A stretch of DNA of 35,995 bases from positions 1-35,995 of IMG/VR virus record IMGVR_UViG_3300017971_000540; one strand, written 5' to 3'. The first letter of the stretch is position 1, and every line of letters starts with the position of its first letter. The notes under the pieces are model-generated. The model had not been told where the DNA came from. It saw only the letters and a program-made list of their open reading frames with translations, and did not search any database. The translations under genes and the position numbers were made by a program. The stretch is from a virus. This document shows positions 28,447 to 35,995 of the stretch, in pieces.

Positions 28447-31400
28447 CCTCGCCTCCGAGCATCATAGTTCCAGTTGGCAGGGCAACAACGCCATTCACAT
28501 ATTGTGGTGATTTCAATACCTTCTCGATATTGAATTTAACCACATTCAGAAGGCCTTTGCCTGAATCAGTCACATCAAAACCCTCGGTAGCATTCAGGAT
28601 TGAAAGCAGTGGATTCGACTGCGGGAGCTCCTCGATGAACTCCATTGCAGCAGCCTCGCCCTTGGTGTGCGCTACATCCAGCACATCCTTGAGCGTTATC
28701 TTGGCGATATCTGCATCAAACTCGGCAATATCATCATAAGTCAGAGGATGATTGCTGTGCATGATATCGCCGGCAGCTTCGTTCTCAAGGTAATCCAGCA
28801 TGTCTTCAAGATCACCCATCGCAGGCAGCTTGTTCACTTTCATGCCAGAGCCCTCATCAGGCATGCCGTAGCGCAGATTGCTATCCGCAAACCTTGGCTC
28901 CTGACTGACCGTGATATCAAAGTCCTTTTTCATCACTGGATCCTTGATCACCTTCTGCAGTCCCTTCTTGCCCAAGTACAGATCCAGCACCGGCTTCGCT
29001 TGAGGACTATCAAGAAACTCTTCTGGCCAGCTCTCGATATTCATAATCTGCTGTTTGTTGGCAGGGAATGAGATCTCGTCGATGCCTTGGCTGGCCGCAT
29101 AGCGGATTGCAGCGATCAGGTTGCGCCTGTGAATGCTGTCTCCCTGCACCATATGCGCTGGCACAGCCGCTTCCCTGCTGGTCAGCTTTCGATATTCCTT
29201 CACGGTTTTCAGGATATCTTTATTGACCACGCCGGACATGCTGCTAAATTCCTCAATAGAATCAGAATCGCGAGCTCGCTCAACAATAGATTCAAGCTGG
29301 TCATCTGACAGAGGGATCGAGCTGTTTGCGGCGATGTCTTTTTTCAGCTGGAGTTCCAGCGCATTCACTGCATTCTGATCAATGCTCTTTGGCTGCGTGC
29401 CGAAATTCTCTGGACGCGCCCAGTTGTTAATATCTGACTGCGCCTCCATCACCATCAGCGATGGCTTGCCATCAGGGCCGTAAACTTTCTGGCCACGGAT
29501 ATGCGAGATCCTGTTGATCTCGGTAGGGTAGTGAGTGGTTTCAAGCCGATCCTCTGTCATGCGAGGATCTTTATGCGCCCACTTCTTCATATCATCGACT
29601 CGCGCCTTCAGATCTGGCGACAGGGCCTCATAGGCCTGACCAAACCGGCCAAGTGCAATATCCTCGACGTTCTGCGTACCCTCAAAAGGCTGGAACAGGC
29701 GCATTTCGAAGTAACCATCGGCCTCGACATCTGGACGCACACGCATATGCTCATACTGGGGAGGACGCATGACCTGCTTCTCATCGAACATTCTCAGATA
29801 TTCTATCTGCTGGTTGTAATCCATATTGCGCGTCATGTTGCGCACCATATCGTCCCGCGCACGCACAGCATCATGAGGGCTTGTGTAAGTAATAGGCTGA
29901 TCGCCAAGCGCCTCGAACTCGCCATTGGCATTCATCAGCTTGTAGCGCTTGCCGGCAGGCGGTAGCTTCAGCTCGGGAACCTTGCCGATCTTGCCGTGTT
30001 TGGCCTGCATGATAACTGCCTCGCCCCACTCAGGCGCATTCTGCATCACCCAAGGTGGAGCTGATGGCTCTTCGATGACATCCATTCGCTTGGTGACGCC
30101 TTCTCCGGCTGGGAAGGCATTCTGTTCTGCCCACTCCCTGCCCCTGCGAACAATGTGCTCCTGCCAGTCAAGGAAAGGCTGAGGATCCATAGGAACCTCT
30201 TCATCAATGATCCGGTAGGCACGCTGAGCGATATGTGTATCGACCATTTGCTTCAGTTGAAACTTCGCCAGATCACCAGTCGATGTACCCATAGGGCCTT
30301 TCTCGCCGGAAATCCAAGCATTGGATCGATCACGGTTTACCCACAGCATATCCTCAAGTCGCTCACGAGTGAGCTTCTCATCCTTGGGCATAGACTCAAG
30401 GATGTCTCGCACACCGGAGCGGCGAATCTCGTCATTGGAGACTGGTAGTTTCTGATTCTGTGGAAGCTTGTCGAGCATCTGCAGCACGCCACCGACAGTC
30501 GTGCCTTTTTTACCGACGAGCGGCTGAACCTTCATCGCAGGATCACCGAATAACGCACCCTGCAGGCGTGACTTGAACATCGGCTCTGCCGTGTCGATAA
30601 AGTCCTCACCCATATCGGTTTTGTTGCGCAGGCCGATTTCAGCTTCTCTTGCCTTCGGCATTTGCGGGTTAAGAGATCCAACCTGCTTCATGATCGGCCC
30701 AACAGGGCGCATGTCAAAGTTGCCCTGAATATGCTTTCCGAAGCGCTTGCCCTGCTTCCAGCCACCGCGCACTACGTCCGGTGCAACATTGACCATAGGG
30801 CCAAGCACAGCTCCGACAGCAGCTGTCTGACGAGCTGTCTCCTGCATGCGGCCGACATCGATTTCCTCGCGCTCACCGGCCTGCATTTCGATGCCCTGAA
30901 TAGCCAGATCCTCAAGGCTGCCATAGACAAGGCCCTCCATAGAGCCAATGCCAGCCGCAGGAATCATGCGCTGGGTAATCATCTGAGCAATCTTCTGTTT
31001 AACGCCAAGCCTTGCTGCCATAGCAGTCGTGCTATAAGCCTGACCACCGGGAATCATCATGCCGCCAATAGCCGCATAGGTGGTTGGATCTTGCGCAAGC
31101 CCAAGCGCATTACCCAGAATAATTCGCCCATCGGTTCTCCAGCCGGTATCTTCCATCGCCTCGTAACCCAGCATCAAGGTCAGATAGGCCTTGGCGGTAT
31201 TCTCGTCGTATTCGCCGTTCGCGAACTTTGTGTTAAGCATGCCGAGCTTGGACAGGTTCGAGAAGGTCAGAGCAACCTCTTCGACGGCCAGATTATGCAG
31301 CTGCTCATCAGTGCCTTGGAATGGCTCGCCTTCCAACACCTCGTAGAGGTGACGCGCAGCGCCAAGCCAAGTCTTATCCTGCTTGAGCTCTGCTTCTGTG

Positions 31401-31963
31401 TAGGTGCGATTGAGTTGTGGCATAGGGCCGGCAACATCGGTCTGCTTGCCCTCCATCAGGCCGCTCAGCATAGAGCGCTGATCCTGCAGCGACTGCGCGA
31501 GGTTCCACACATTCTGGCGTGCTTGCTCATCGTATCCAAAATCGAAGTCTTCGTAGCTACCGCCGTTCTTCAGAATACCTGTGGCGATTTTAATGAGTCC
31601 TGTGGTTGTGTCCTTGGAAGGGCCTGACACCGTGTTCCAGTAGGAATTTCTGACTTGCTCAAGACCGTCGGTAATATCTGGATCCTGCCACTTTGGAGAT
31701 CTGGCTTCGCCAGTACCGATATCGTATCCAGCTACACTAACACCAGAGAAATTTTTAACTGGTAGCTTCCAACCACCATCATCTTCCTGCTCGAATTTGT
31801 CATCATCCAGAATCGCCTTGTCGAAGTCGTAGTTCTGTAGATCACCGAGGCCGGTTTCCTGCAGCAGCGTAGGCTTACGCTCAGCCACTTTCTGCTGGCG
31901 CATCAGATCTTCGTTCTCTGCAGCCTTGTTCTCGATATCCAGCTGGGCTTTTACGAGATCCAT
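28427..31963 (-). CDS. Large polyvalent-type internal virion protein (1178 aa)
   Basis: It has SD AGAGAGG before ATG 31963. The N-terminal half includes an Ala/Gly/Met-rich stretch (ALGLAQDPTTYAAIGGMMIPG) that may insert in membranes. The C-terminal half has PSLMVMEAQSDINNWARPENF and RNLIAAIRYAASQGIDEISFP, which resemble the E-x-QSD / W....R.A...G.d.v pattern of large polyvalent protein-associated domains in phage ejected proteins. No catalytic motif is evident. It lies between the gp15-like protein and the 989-aa protein, so the T7 gp16 slot is doubled here. Confidence 0.72.
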   Translation of the reverse strand: MDLVKAQLDIENKAAENEDLMRQQKVAERKPTLLQETGLGDLQNYDFDKAILDDDKFEQEDDGGWKLPVKNFSGVSVAGYDIGTGEARSPKWQDPDITDGLEQVRNSYWNTVSGPSKDTTTGLIKIATGILKNGGSYEDFDFGYDEQARQNVWNLAQSLQDQRSMLSGLMEGKQTDVAGPMPQLNRTYTEAELKQDKTWLGAARHLYEVLEGEPFQGTDEQLHNLAVEEVALTFSNLSKLGMLNTKFANGEYDENTAKAYLTLMLGYEAMEDTGWRTDGRIILGNALGLAQDPTTYAAIGGMMIPGGQAYSTTAMAARLGVKQKIAQMITQRMIPAAGIGSMEGLVYGSLEDLAIQGIEMQAGEREEIDVGRMQETARQTAAVGAVLGPMVNVAPDVVRGGWKQGKRFGKHIQGNFDMRPVGPIMKQVGSLNPQMPKAREAEIGLRNKTDMGEDFIDTAEPMFKSRLQGALFGDPAMKVQPLVGKKGTTVGGVLQMLDKLPQNQKLPVSNDEIRRSGVRDILESMPKDEKLTRERLEDMLWVNRDRSNAWISGEKGPMGTSTGDLAKFQLKQMVDTHIAQRAYRIIDEEVPMDPQPFLDWQEHIVRRGREWAEQNAFPAGEGVTKRMDVIEEPSAPPWVMQNAPEWGEAVIMQAKHGKIGKVPELKLPPAGKRYKLMNANGEFEALGDQPITYTSPHDAVRARDDMVRNMTRNMDYNQQIEYLRMFDEKQVMRPPQYEHMRVRPDVEADGYFEMRLFQPFEGTQNVEDIALGRFGQAYEALSPDLKARVDDMKKWAHKDPRMTEDRLETTHYPTEINRISHIRGQKVYGPDGKPSLMVMEAQSDINNWARPENFGTQPKSIDQNAVNALELQLKKDIAANSSIPLSDDQLESIVERARDSDSIEEFSSMSGVVNKDILKTVKEYRKLTSREAAVPAHMVQGDSIHRRNLIAAIRYAASQGIDEISFPANKQQIMNIESWPEEFLDSPQAKPVLDLYLGKKGLQKVIKDPVMKKDFDITVSQEPRFADSNLRYGMPDEGSGMKVNKLPAMGDLEDMLDYLENEAAGDIMHSNHPLTYDDIAEFDADIAKITLKDVLDVAHTKGEAAAMEFIEELPQSNPLLSILNATEGFDVTDSGKGLLNVVKFNIEKVLKSPQYVNGVVALPTGTMMLGGEDESGSE

Positions 31964-31964
31964 A

Positions 31965-33614
31965 TCAATCCTCTCTGTTGTAGTCTTCGATGGTTCTCAT
32001 CAGTCGAGCATAGCGCCAGTAGTGCATGCGCCCCTTGGACATCTGGGCATGCGCGTCTCTGGCAATCCCTACAGTATCGATCTGCTGCTTACCTTCGCTA
32101 AAGCCAAGATTATACTTAGGATTCGCAAACTCTGGGAAAGCACGCTTGAAGCCCTCGAAAGATTTATCCTTGTAGTCGGCTGGATTGAATCGATCACGGT
32201 TCTTTGTCCACCACTCCATTGGATCAGCCTGCTCACCCATAGAGCGCATGTAATCGTTCAGCGAAAGCACTGCGTCCTCATAGGCAAGAGCATAGTGATC
32301 GCGCTCTTTTAGAGCTGCATCGACGAAATCAGTGATGCCCATTTTGCGAGCAATCAGATCACGAGACTCCTGATACTCACCATTCTTGGTGCGCACCTGC
32401 TTGGTTCTGTCATCCAGATCCTTGACCAGAGCGGCATAGTCTTCACCGTTCAGGCTTGGAGGCGTGTTCTGATCACCATAGGCAGCTTTCTGCAGCATCA
32501 TCCTGATAGCACCGGCCTGTTCATCAAGGCCGATAGTGGAGAATGGATCTGTGATCCCAATATCAGTGATCGCCTTCTGAGCCTCGTTCACTACCGCCGG
32601 AGTAGAATTTATTACCTTTGGTTGGGATAGCAGGCTGCGCAGCTGGAATGCCTGTGTATAAGAGATCTGATCATTGGTCAGCAGCTTATCGATACGAGAC
32701 TGGGGCAGACGCCCGTTCATCGCGTCTACTGCTGCCGTCGCCATATTGGTTTCATGCCGGCGAGTGCGCTCCTTATCGATCCGCTGGTAGGCCTTCTCTT
32801 CCAAGGCAGAGATCCTGAGCTTCTGCTCAGAGGTCAGCTTCTCAAATGGCAGCTCCTCGATGGCACGCTCGATCTCAACCTCATCCTCGGCATTGTTCAG
32901 CGTCTGGTCAGCCTTCAGGTAGGAAATCGTGGTAGGCACAGTCATGCGCATTTGCGACGCCTCTTCAGGCGTGAACGTACCGTTGTTCTCGTACTCATCG
33001 ATCCTGCTCAGGGCAAGGCCCTCATCCAGCAGGAGCTCGGCGTTATTGATATCCTCCTGAGCTCTGGCCTTGTTCTCACCAAGCTGCCCAAGGATCTGGC
33101 CGGCAACCGCATTCTGGCCGACAGTATCCCAGATCCCCTGCATCTTCGTATTATAGTCATCCATACGACCGCGCTTCGTTAGTATTGCACCTGAACTACT
33201 ACGGAGATTTTCTATGGTTGTGTCCATCGTGGCTTGGCGCAAACGATAGCTGCTGAGATATCGACCGTCTTTGAGCAGGGCCTTGTTTTCTTCCTGCTTC
33301 ATGAACTCGTTCACCTGCTCCCTCACGGCATCAGGCATATCGCCCTCGATGTCGATCGCAGGCTGTGAGTCGAAATAGGTGTTCAGCTCAAGGATCTTCT
33401 TGCGATCCTTGCGCAGCTGCTCAGTAAGCAGCATGTCGGATTCGTTGGAGTTGAGCTTGTCCAGTATATCGCCGGCCTGATCAAGGCCTGTCTGCACGAG
33501 ATTGTTAAAAGACTGTACGGTAGCCATTTCCTGCCGAGCAAGAGATCCCGTAGCCCCGACATCCTCCCTGCCGAGGCTCTGTACACCGATGTAAGTCTTA
33601 TCCCCGAGCCTCAT
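31965..33614 (-). CDS. Internal virion protein (T7 gp15-like position), coiled coil
   Basis: 549 aa. I use ATG 33614 in the TAATG overlap with the upstream gene; a GTG at 33620 would add two residues. It begins MRLGDKTYIGVQSLGREDVG and is helical throughout (NNAEDEVEIERAIEELPFEK; YQRIDKERTRRHETNMATAA). Length and position suit a gp15-type ejection tube protein. Sequence similarity to T7 gp15 is not obvious by eye; the call rests on order and helical composition. Confidence 0.7.
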   Translation of the reverse strand: MRLGDKTYIGVQSLGREDVGATGSLARQEMATVQSFNNLVQTGLDQAGDILDKLNSNESDMLLTEQLRKDRKKILELNTYFDSQPAIDIEGDMPDAVREQVNEFMKQEENKALLKDGRYLSSYRLRQATMDTTIENLRSSSGAILTKRGRMDDYNTKMQGIWDTVGQNAVAGQILGQLGENKARAQEDINNAELLLDEGLALSRIDEYENNGTFTPEEASQMRMTVPTTISYLKADQTLNNAEDEVEIERAIEELPFEKLTSEQKLRISALEEKAYQRIDKERTRRHETNMATAAVDAMNGRLPQSRIDKLLTNDQISYTQAFQLRSLLSQPKVINSTPAVVNEAQKAITDIGITDPFSTIGLDEQAGAIRMMLQKAAYGDQNTPPSLNGEDYAALVKDLDDRTKQVRTKNGEYQESRDLIARKMGITDFVDAALKERDHYALAYEDAVLSLNDYMRSMGEQADPMEWWTKNRDRFNPADYKDKSFEGFKRAFPEFANPKYNLGFSEGKQQIDTVGIARDAHAQMSKGRMHYWRYARLMRTIEDYNRED

Positions 33615-34087
33615 TACCACCAGCCCTCGTCTGCGCCCTTAGCAATCGTAGTGCCGGCTGTCTTCACAGCATCAGAATAACCGCCATACTTCGCCTGCGT
33701 ACCGCTCTCACGGACACCTGACGCCGATACATAAGCACCACTTCTAGCCAGATTTGCCTTGCTCTTCCCGGATTTCTTGAGCCAATCAAGCTGCCGCTTG
33801 TTCTCTGTAGACATATCGGACAAATAGTCTTTTGTTGAGCCGGACACCTGCACACCTGATGCAGCAGCCTTGGCCAAAGCCATACTCTCAGCCTCCCTCT
33901 GCTGAGCAGATACGCGACGAGCTTGCTCCTGAGTCTCTGCTTCAATGAGCTTGGCATTCTCTCTGCCCTGAGCCTCCATTTCAGCAGCTCGCTTATCAGC
34001 GACATCCTCAGCTCGCTCTCCGGCATAAATTGAATAGCCAGCACCGGCAGCAGATATGATCACCATCCAAGTCGCTGGATCAGCCAT
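33614..34087 (-). CDS. Internal virion protein (T7 gp14-like)
   Basis: 157 aa. It begins MADPATWMVIISAAGAGYSIYAG, a short hydrophobic span, then a long Ala/Glu/Gln helix (EAETQEQARRVSAQQREAES) and ASGVQVSGSTKDYLSDM. This is the pattern of gp14-type core proteins, which form the outer-membrane part of the ejection channel. It ends DEGWW. It lies after the GNAT gene and before the gp15-like gene, as in T7. Confidence 0.82.
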   Translation of the reverse strand: MADPATWMVIISAAGAGYSIYAGERAEDVADKRAAEMEAQGRENAKLIEAETQEQARRVSAQQREAESMALAKAAASGVQVSGSTKDYLSDMSTENKRQLDWLKKSGKSKANLARSGAYVSASGVRESGTQAKYGGYSDAVKTAGTTIAKGADEGWW

Positions 34088-34514
34088 TTTCGCACCTCAC
34101 AATCGCATACATATCAGTATCCCGCATATCTGGCGTTACACACCGCATCGTACCTTCATATTCAAAACCAAGCAGCTTGATGAACCTGCCATACTCCTCG
34201 ATGTGCGTTTGCACATGCGCCTGAACCCTGTGTAACTGCATCACGCTCATCATCAAAGGTATCCTGTCGCGCATATGCTTAATCATAGCAAGGCCGCGAC
34301 CTCTTGCATCATCTGAAACATAAGCCCAGATCTGCCCTACGCCGGCATAAAGAGGAAATACACCGGCGCAAGCAACAACCCTTCCATCCTCTTCGGCCAC
34401 CGTGGCCAGACCCTGCAGCACGCTGTTCTCACTGAAAGTGCCAGTAACATCGCCTGAGCGGATTCTGACCTTGGCCCAGTCGCCGCGCTCGTACTTGCGG
34501 AACTTTACAGCCAC
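34080..34514 (-). CDS. GNAT-fold protein (T7 gp13-like virion assembly factor)
   Basis: 144 aa from GTG 34514 (SD GGGGCAGACGC). It contains IWAYVSDDARGRGLAMIKHM, the GNAT acyl-CoA loop (R-G-R-G-L-A), followed by a helix and VQTHIEEYGRFIKLLGFEYEG. Podoviruses of the T7 type have a GNAT-like protein (gp13) just before gp14, needed for assembly. Whether it acetylates anything is unknown. It overlaps its neighbours by 10 and 8 bases. Confidence 0.8.
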   Translation of the reverse strand: MAVKFRKYERGDWAKVRIRSGDVTGTFSENSVLQGLATVAEEDGRVVACAGVFPLYAGVGQIWAYVSDDARGRGLAMIKHMRDRIPLMMSVMQLHRVQAHVQTHIEEYGRFIKLLGFEYEGTMRCVTPDMRDTDMYAIVRCENG

Positions 34515-35323
34515 GCGTCTGCCCCAAGTTTAGGGCCAGATGCCAGCGACCAAGCAAGCTCTGGCTCTTCTGTTCCTCCGGCAGCTGGCCGCTTGGCTCC
34601 ACCGGCAGCGCTCTTGGCTATAGCCATATCATCAGCGCCATTATCCTCAGTGTACTCAGGGCCTCCATACTGGCTCTCGAACCATTGCAGCATAGCTGTC
34701 TCGTCACCAGCCAAAGCTTTTGCCTCTTTCTCAATCTCGCTTCGATAGTTTTTTTCGTCGTAGACATCTGGCGCCACTTCGTTTTTTTTCGAGTAGAAGC
34801 CGCTATCATCATCTTCAAACAACTGCTCATCTTTGAGCACGCCTTCACCCCTGCCCCAGTACCCCACTTCTTTCAAACTATAGGCCCCTTCAGAATCTAG
34901 CTCTCTTACCTTGCGCGTCCTTCGCTCATACCCTTCATCCATCAATCGCTTCTCCACGCGCTCCTTTGCAACCTGCATAGATCCAGATGGAGTGTAATGC
35001 TCGCTGGCCACATCAGCGCTCTGGCCAAAATTTCTTTGTCCAAAGCCCTTAGTCCATTGCTCTTTGAGCTCTTGGTAATGCTGGCCAGACCGGAGCTCTT
35101 CCATCTGCTTGGTGAACTCTTCCTCTGCACCCTGCATCTGCTGGTTCCATAGCTCTGACCCAGCCTGCAAGCCACCAGCTGCCATCTTGGCCTTGGACAG
35201 AGATCTGGATTTCTCAAATCCTTTCTGGGTATCGTACAGCCACTGGCTGTAATTACCCCAGTAATCCTTGAGCTCAGTCTCTCGCTGCTGAACAGTTTTT
35301 CTTGGTGCTGAAGGCCCGTCCAT
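34505..35323 (-). CDS. Hypothetical structural protein (272 aa)
   Basis: ATG 35323 overlaps the nozzle stop (TAATG). It is charged and helical, rich in Gln/Glu/Lys (WNQQMQGAEEEFTKQMEELRS), with an acidic middle (EDDDSGFYSKKNE) and a Gly/Pro C-terminus. I do not recognise it. It sits between nozzle and GNAT genes, where T7 has nothing, so it may be an extra tail or internal protein. Confidence 0.65.
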   Translation of the reverse strand: MDGPSAPRKTVQQRETELKDYWGNYSQWLYDTQKGFEKSRSLSKAKMAAGGLQAGSELWNQQMQGAEEEFTKQMEELRSGQHYQELKEQWTKGFGQRNFGQSADVASEHYTPSGSMQVAKERVEKRLMDEGYERRTRKVRELDSEGAYSLKEVGYWGRGEGVLKDEQLFEDDDSGFYSKKNEVAPDVYDEKNYRSEIEKEAKALAGDETAMLQWFESQYGGPEYTEDNGADDMAIAKSAAGGAKRPAAGGTEEPELAWSLASGPKLGADAWL

Positions 35324-35995
35324 TACGGTATCTCCTGATTAAGCTCGCCAGACACAGAGAGGATTGTGCATGCGCGAGGCAAGTCCTGAATGATCTCCAT
35401 CGTCGCATTATAATCCCAACCATCATTGAGCGCCTGTAATGTTTCAGTCGCATCAGGCTCTGTCATATCCATAGCGCTATTGAAGCTTCGCTCTGAAGGC
35501 CGCTCCCCATTCACCAGAGGATAGGCAGACTCCAAGATCTGGATATAGATCTTGTTGAAATGCTTTAAATGAGGGACTGACGCACCGATCTTTGATCCCA
35601 TCGAATTGACCGGAACAGTCTTGAGCTTCGACTCGTAAGGCAGGCCAACTACGATATGCTGGCCGCCCCAATCCAGAGTAATGGTCGATGCGACAACCGT
35701 TCGGTTGGGATGCACAGCGCCATCGACGAGAACCTGCACCTCCTCCTGATTAAACGAATCAAGGCCGGTAATGGTCGTTCCAGACCCGCCCTCATGATAT
35801 TGCTCTTCGTACATATCCATATGGAACTTTGAATTGAGCTTCCTGACATCGATGCCGGTAAATGTCCTAGTCCTATTAACGGCAGCATGAATAATACTCA
35901 CGCCGTCTCGCACGCCTGAGCAGATCGACAGATAGCGACCAGTGGTCGTGATCTTGCTCCAGCCATAGATGTTGTTGCCCCGCTCATAAGTCATG
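35323..35995 (-). CDS. Tail nozzle protein (T7 gp12-like), C-terminal part; begins at the other end
   Basis: This frame enters from base 35995 and encodes 223 residues plus stop. It begins MTYERGNNIYGWSKIT, the middle of a gp12-type protein (LTYxRE..V.gWs), not a true N-terminus; its first Met is internal. Later text includes DWGGQHIVVGLPYESKLKTVPV, a typical C-terminal block. With bases 2 and 1 it continues the frame that begins at 1406, 692 aa in all. The remaining neighbours are the 272-aa gene and the gp11-like gene. Confidence 0.88.
   Translation of the reverse strand, partial: MTYERGNNIYGWSKITTTGRYLSICSGVRDGVSIIHAAVNRTRTFTGIDVRKLNSKFHMDMYEEQYHEGGSGTTITGLDSFNQEEVQVLVDGAVHPNRTVVASTITLDWGGQHIVVGLPYESKLKTVPVNSMGSKIGASVPHLKHFNKIYIQILESAYPLVNGERPSERSFNSAMDMTEPDATETLQALNDGWDYNATMEIIQDLPRACTILSVSGELNQEIP

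Noticed and set aside
27424-28467. A 347-codon open frame on the plus strand opposite the 989-aa ejection protein gene
   Set aside because: It has no SD, lies antisense to a well-supported gene, and has low-quality composition (many His, Leu, Arg). It is a mirror frame from the codon bias of the real gene.
30662-31627. A 321-codon open frame on the plus strand opposite the 1178-aa gene
   Set aside because: Same reason: antisense to a coupled late gene, no SD, no domain-like text.
35323-35994. A separate 223-aa gene starting at ATG 35994
   Set aside because: That Met is internal: the frame is continuous with the one ending at base 1, and there is no SD. It is the C-terminal part of the nozzle protein.
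1-35995. tRNA or rRNA genes
   Set aside because: I saw no cloverleaf with a TTCGA/TTCAA arm in the intergenic gaps, which are few and short. A tRNA search program would settle it.

Overview
The window reads as one complete, circularly closed genome of a short-tailed (podovirus-like) bacteriophage, about 36 kb. The tail-nozzle gene runs off the left end (minus strand, from 1406 to 1) and continues in the same frame from the right end (35995 to 35323). The codon made by bases 2, 1 and 35995 is TTC (Phe), and the joined product is 692 residues with nothing missing. The window therefore opens and closes inside one gene, and the coordinate origin is arbitrary. Recombination functions of the lambdoid type (ERF, YqaJ, RusA, NinB, DUF1364), an SSB ending in DDIPF and an ArdA-like protein point to a Proteobacterial, probably gammaproteobacterial, host; I cannot name a genus. 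I see no integrase, RNA polymerase, DNA polymerase, helicase or primase, and no clear CI-type repressor. The phage probably uses host transcription and replication machinery; its lifestyle is not decided by the sequence.

Late genes form one minus-strand block that crosses the origin. Reading from 8156 downwards: terminase small and large subunits, portal, a Bbp19-like protein, scaffold, major capsid protein, two small proteins, and a gp11-like adaptor. The gp12-like nozzle follows across the origin. From 35323 down to 21387 come a 272-aa protein, a gp13-like GNAT protein, a gp14-like protein, three large internal or ejection proteins, a gp17-type tail fibre, small accessory proteins, holin and M15 endolysin, ending in a strong terminator. 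The tail and ejection order follows T7 genes 11 to 17, with no T7 RNA polymerase.

Plus strand 8294-12682 is an early island of small, often acidic genes including an ArdA-like antirestriction protein. Minus strand 17378-12644 is a middle operon with a DnaT-like replication protein, an outer-membrane barrel protein, several one-domain cassettes, a PD-(D/E)XK-like protein, a CxxC protein, NinB, DUF1364 and RusA. Plus strand 18429-21333 carries ERF recombinase, YqaJ exonuclease, SSB, a two-lobed aspartic-protease-like protein and a small membrane protein. A ribbon-helix-helix regulator and a 100-aa gene run leftward from 18294.

The most unusual content is RNA-level. At least seven long leader hairpins with unrelated stems but a similar 12-16 nt loop (usually a T/A-A-C triplet near the 5' side and GTGA at the 3' side) sit before early genes on both strands. 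A roughly 135-nt multi-hairpin leader precedes the middle operon. A compact small-RNA gene with its own promoter and terminator lies at about 17636-17792. Two repeated ribosome-binding-site cassettes mark the early and middle operons, and in two places neighbouring cassettes have become fused in frame straight through the ribosome-binding site.
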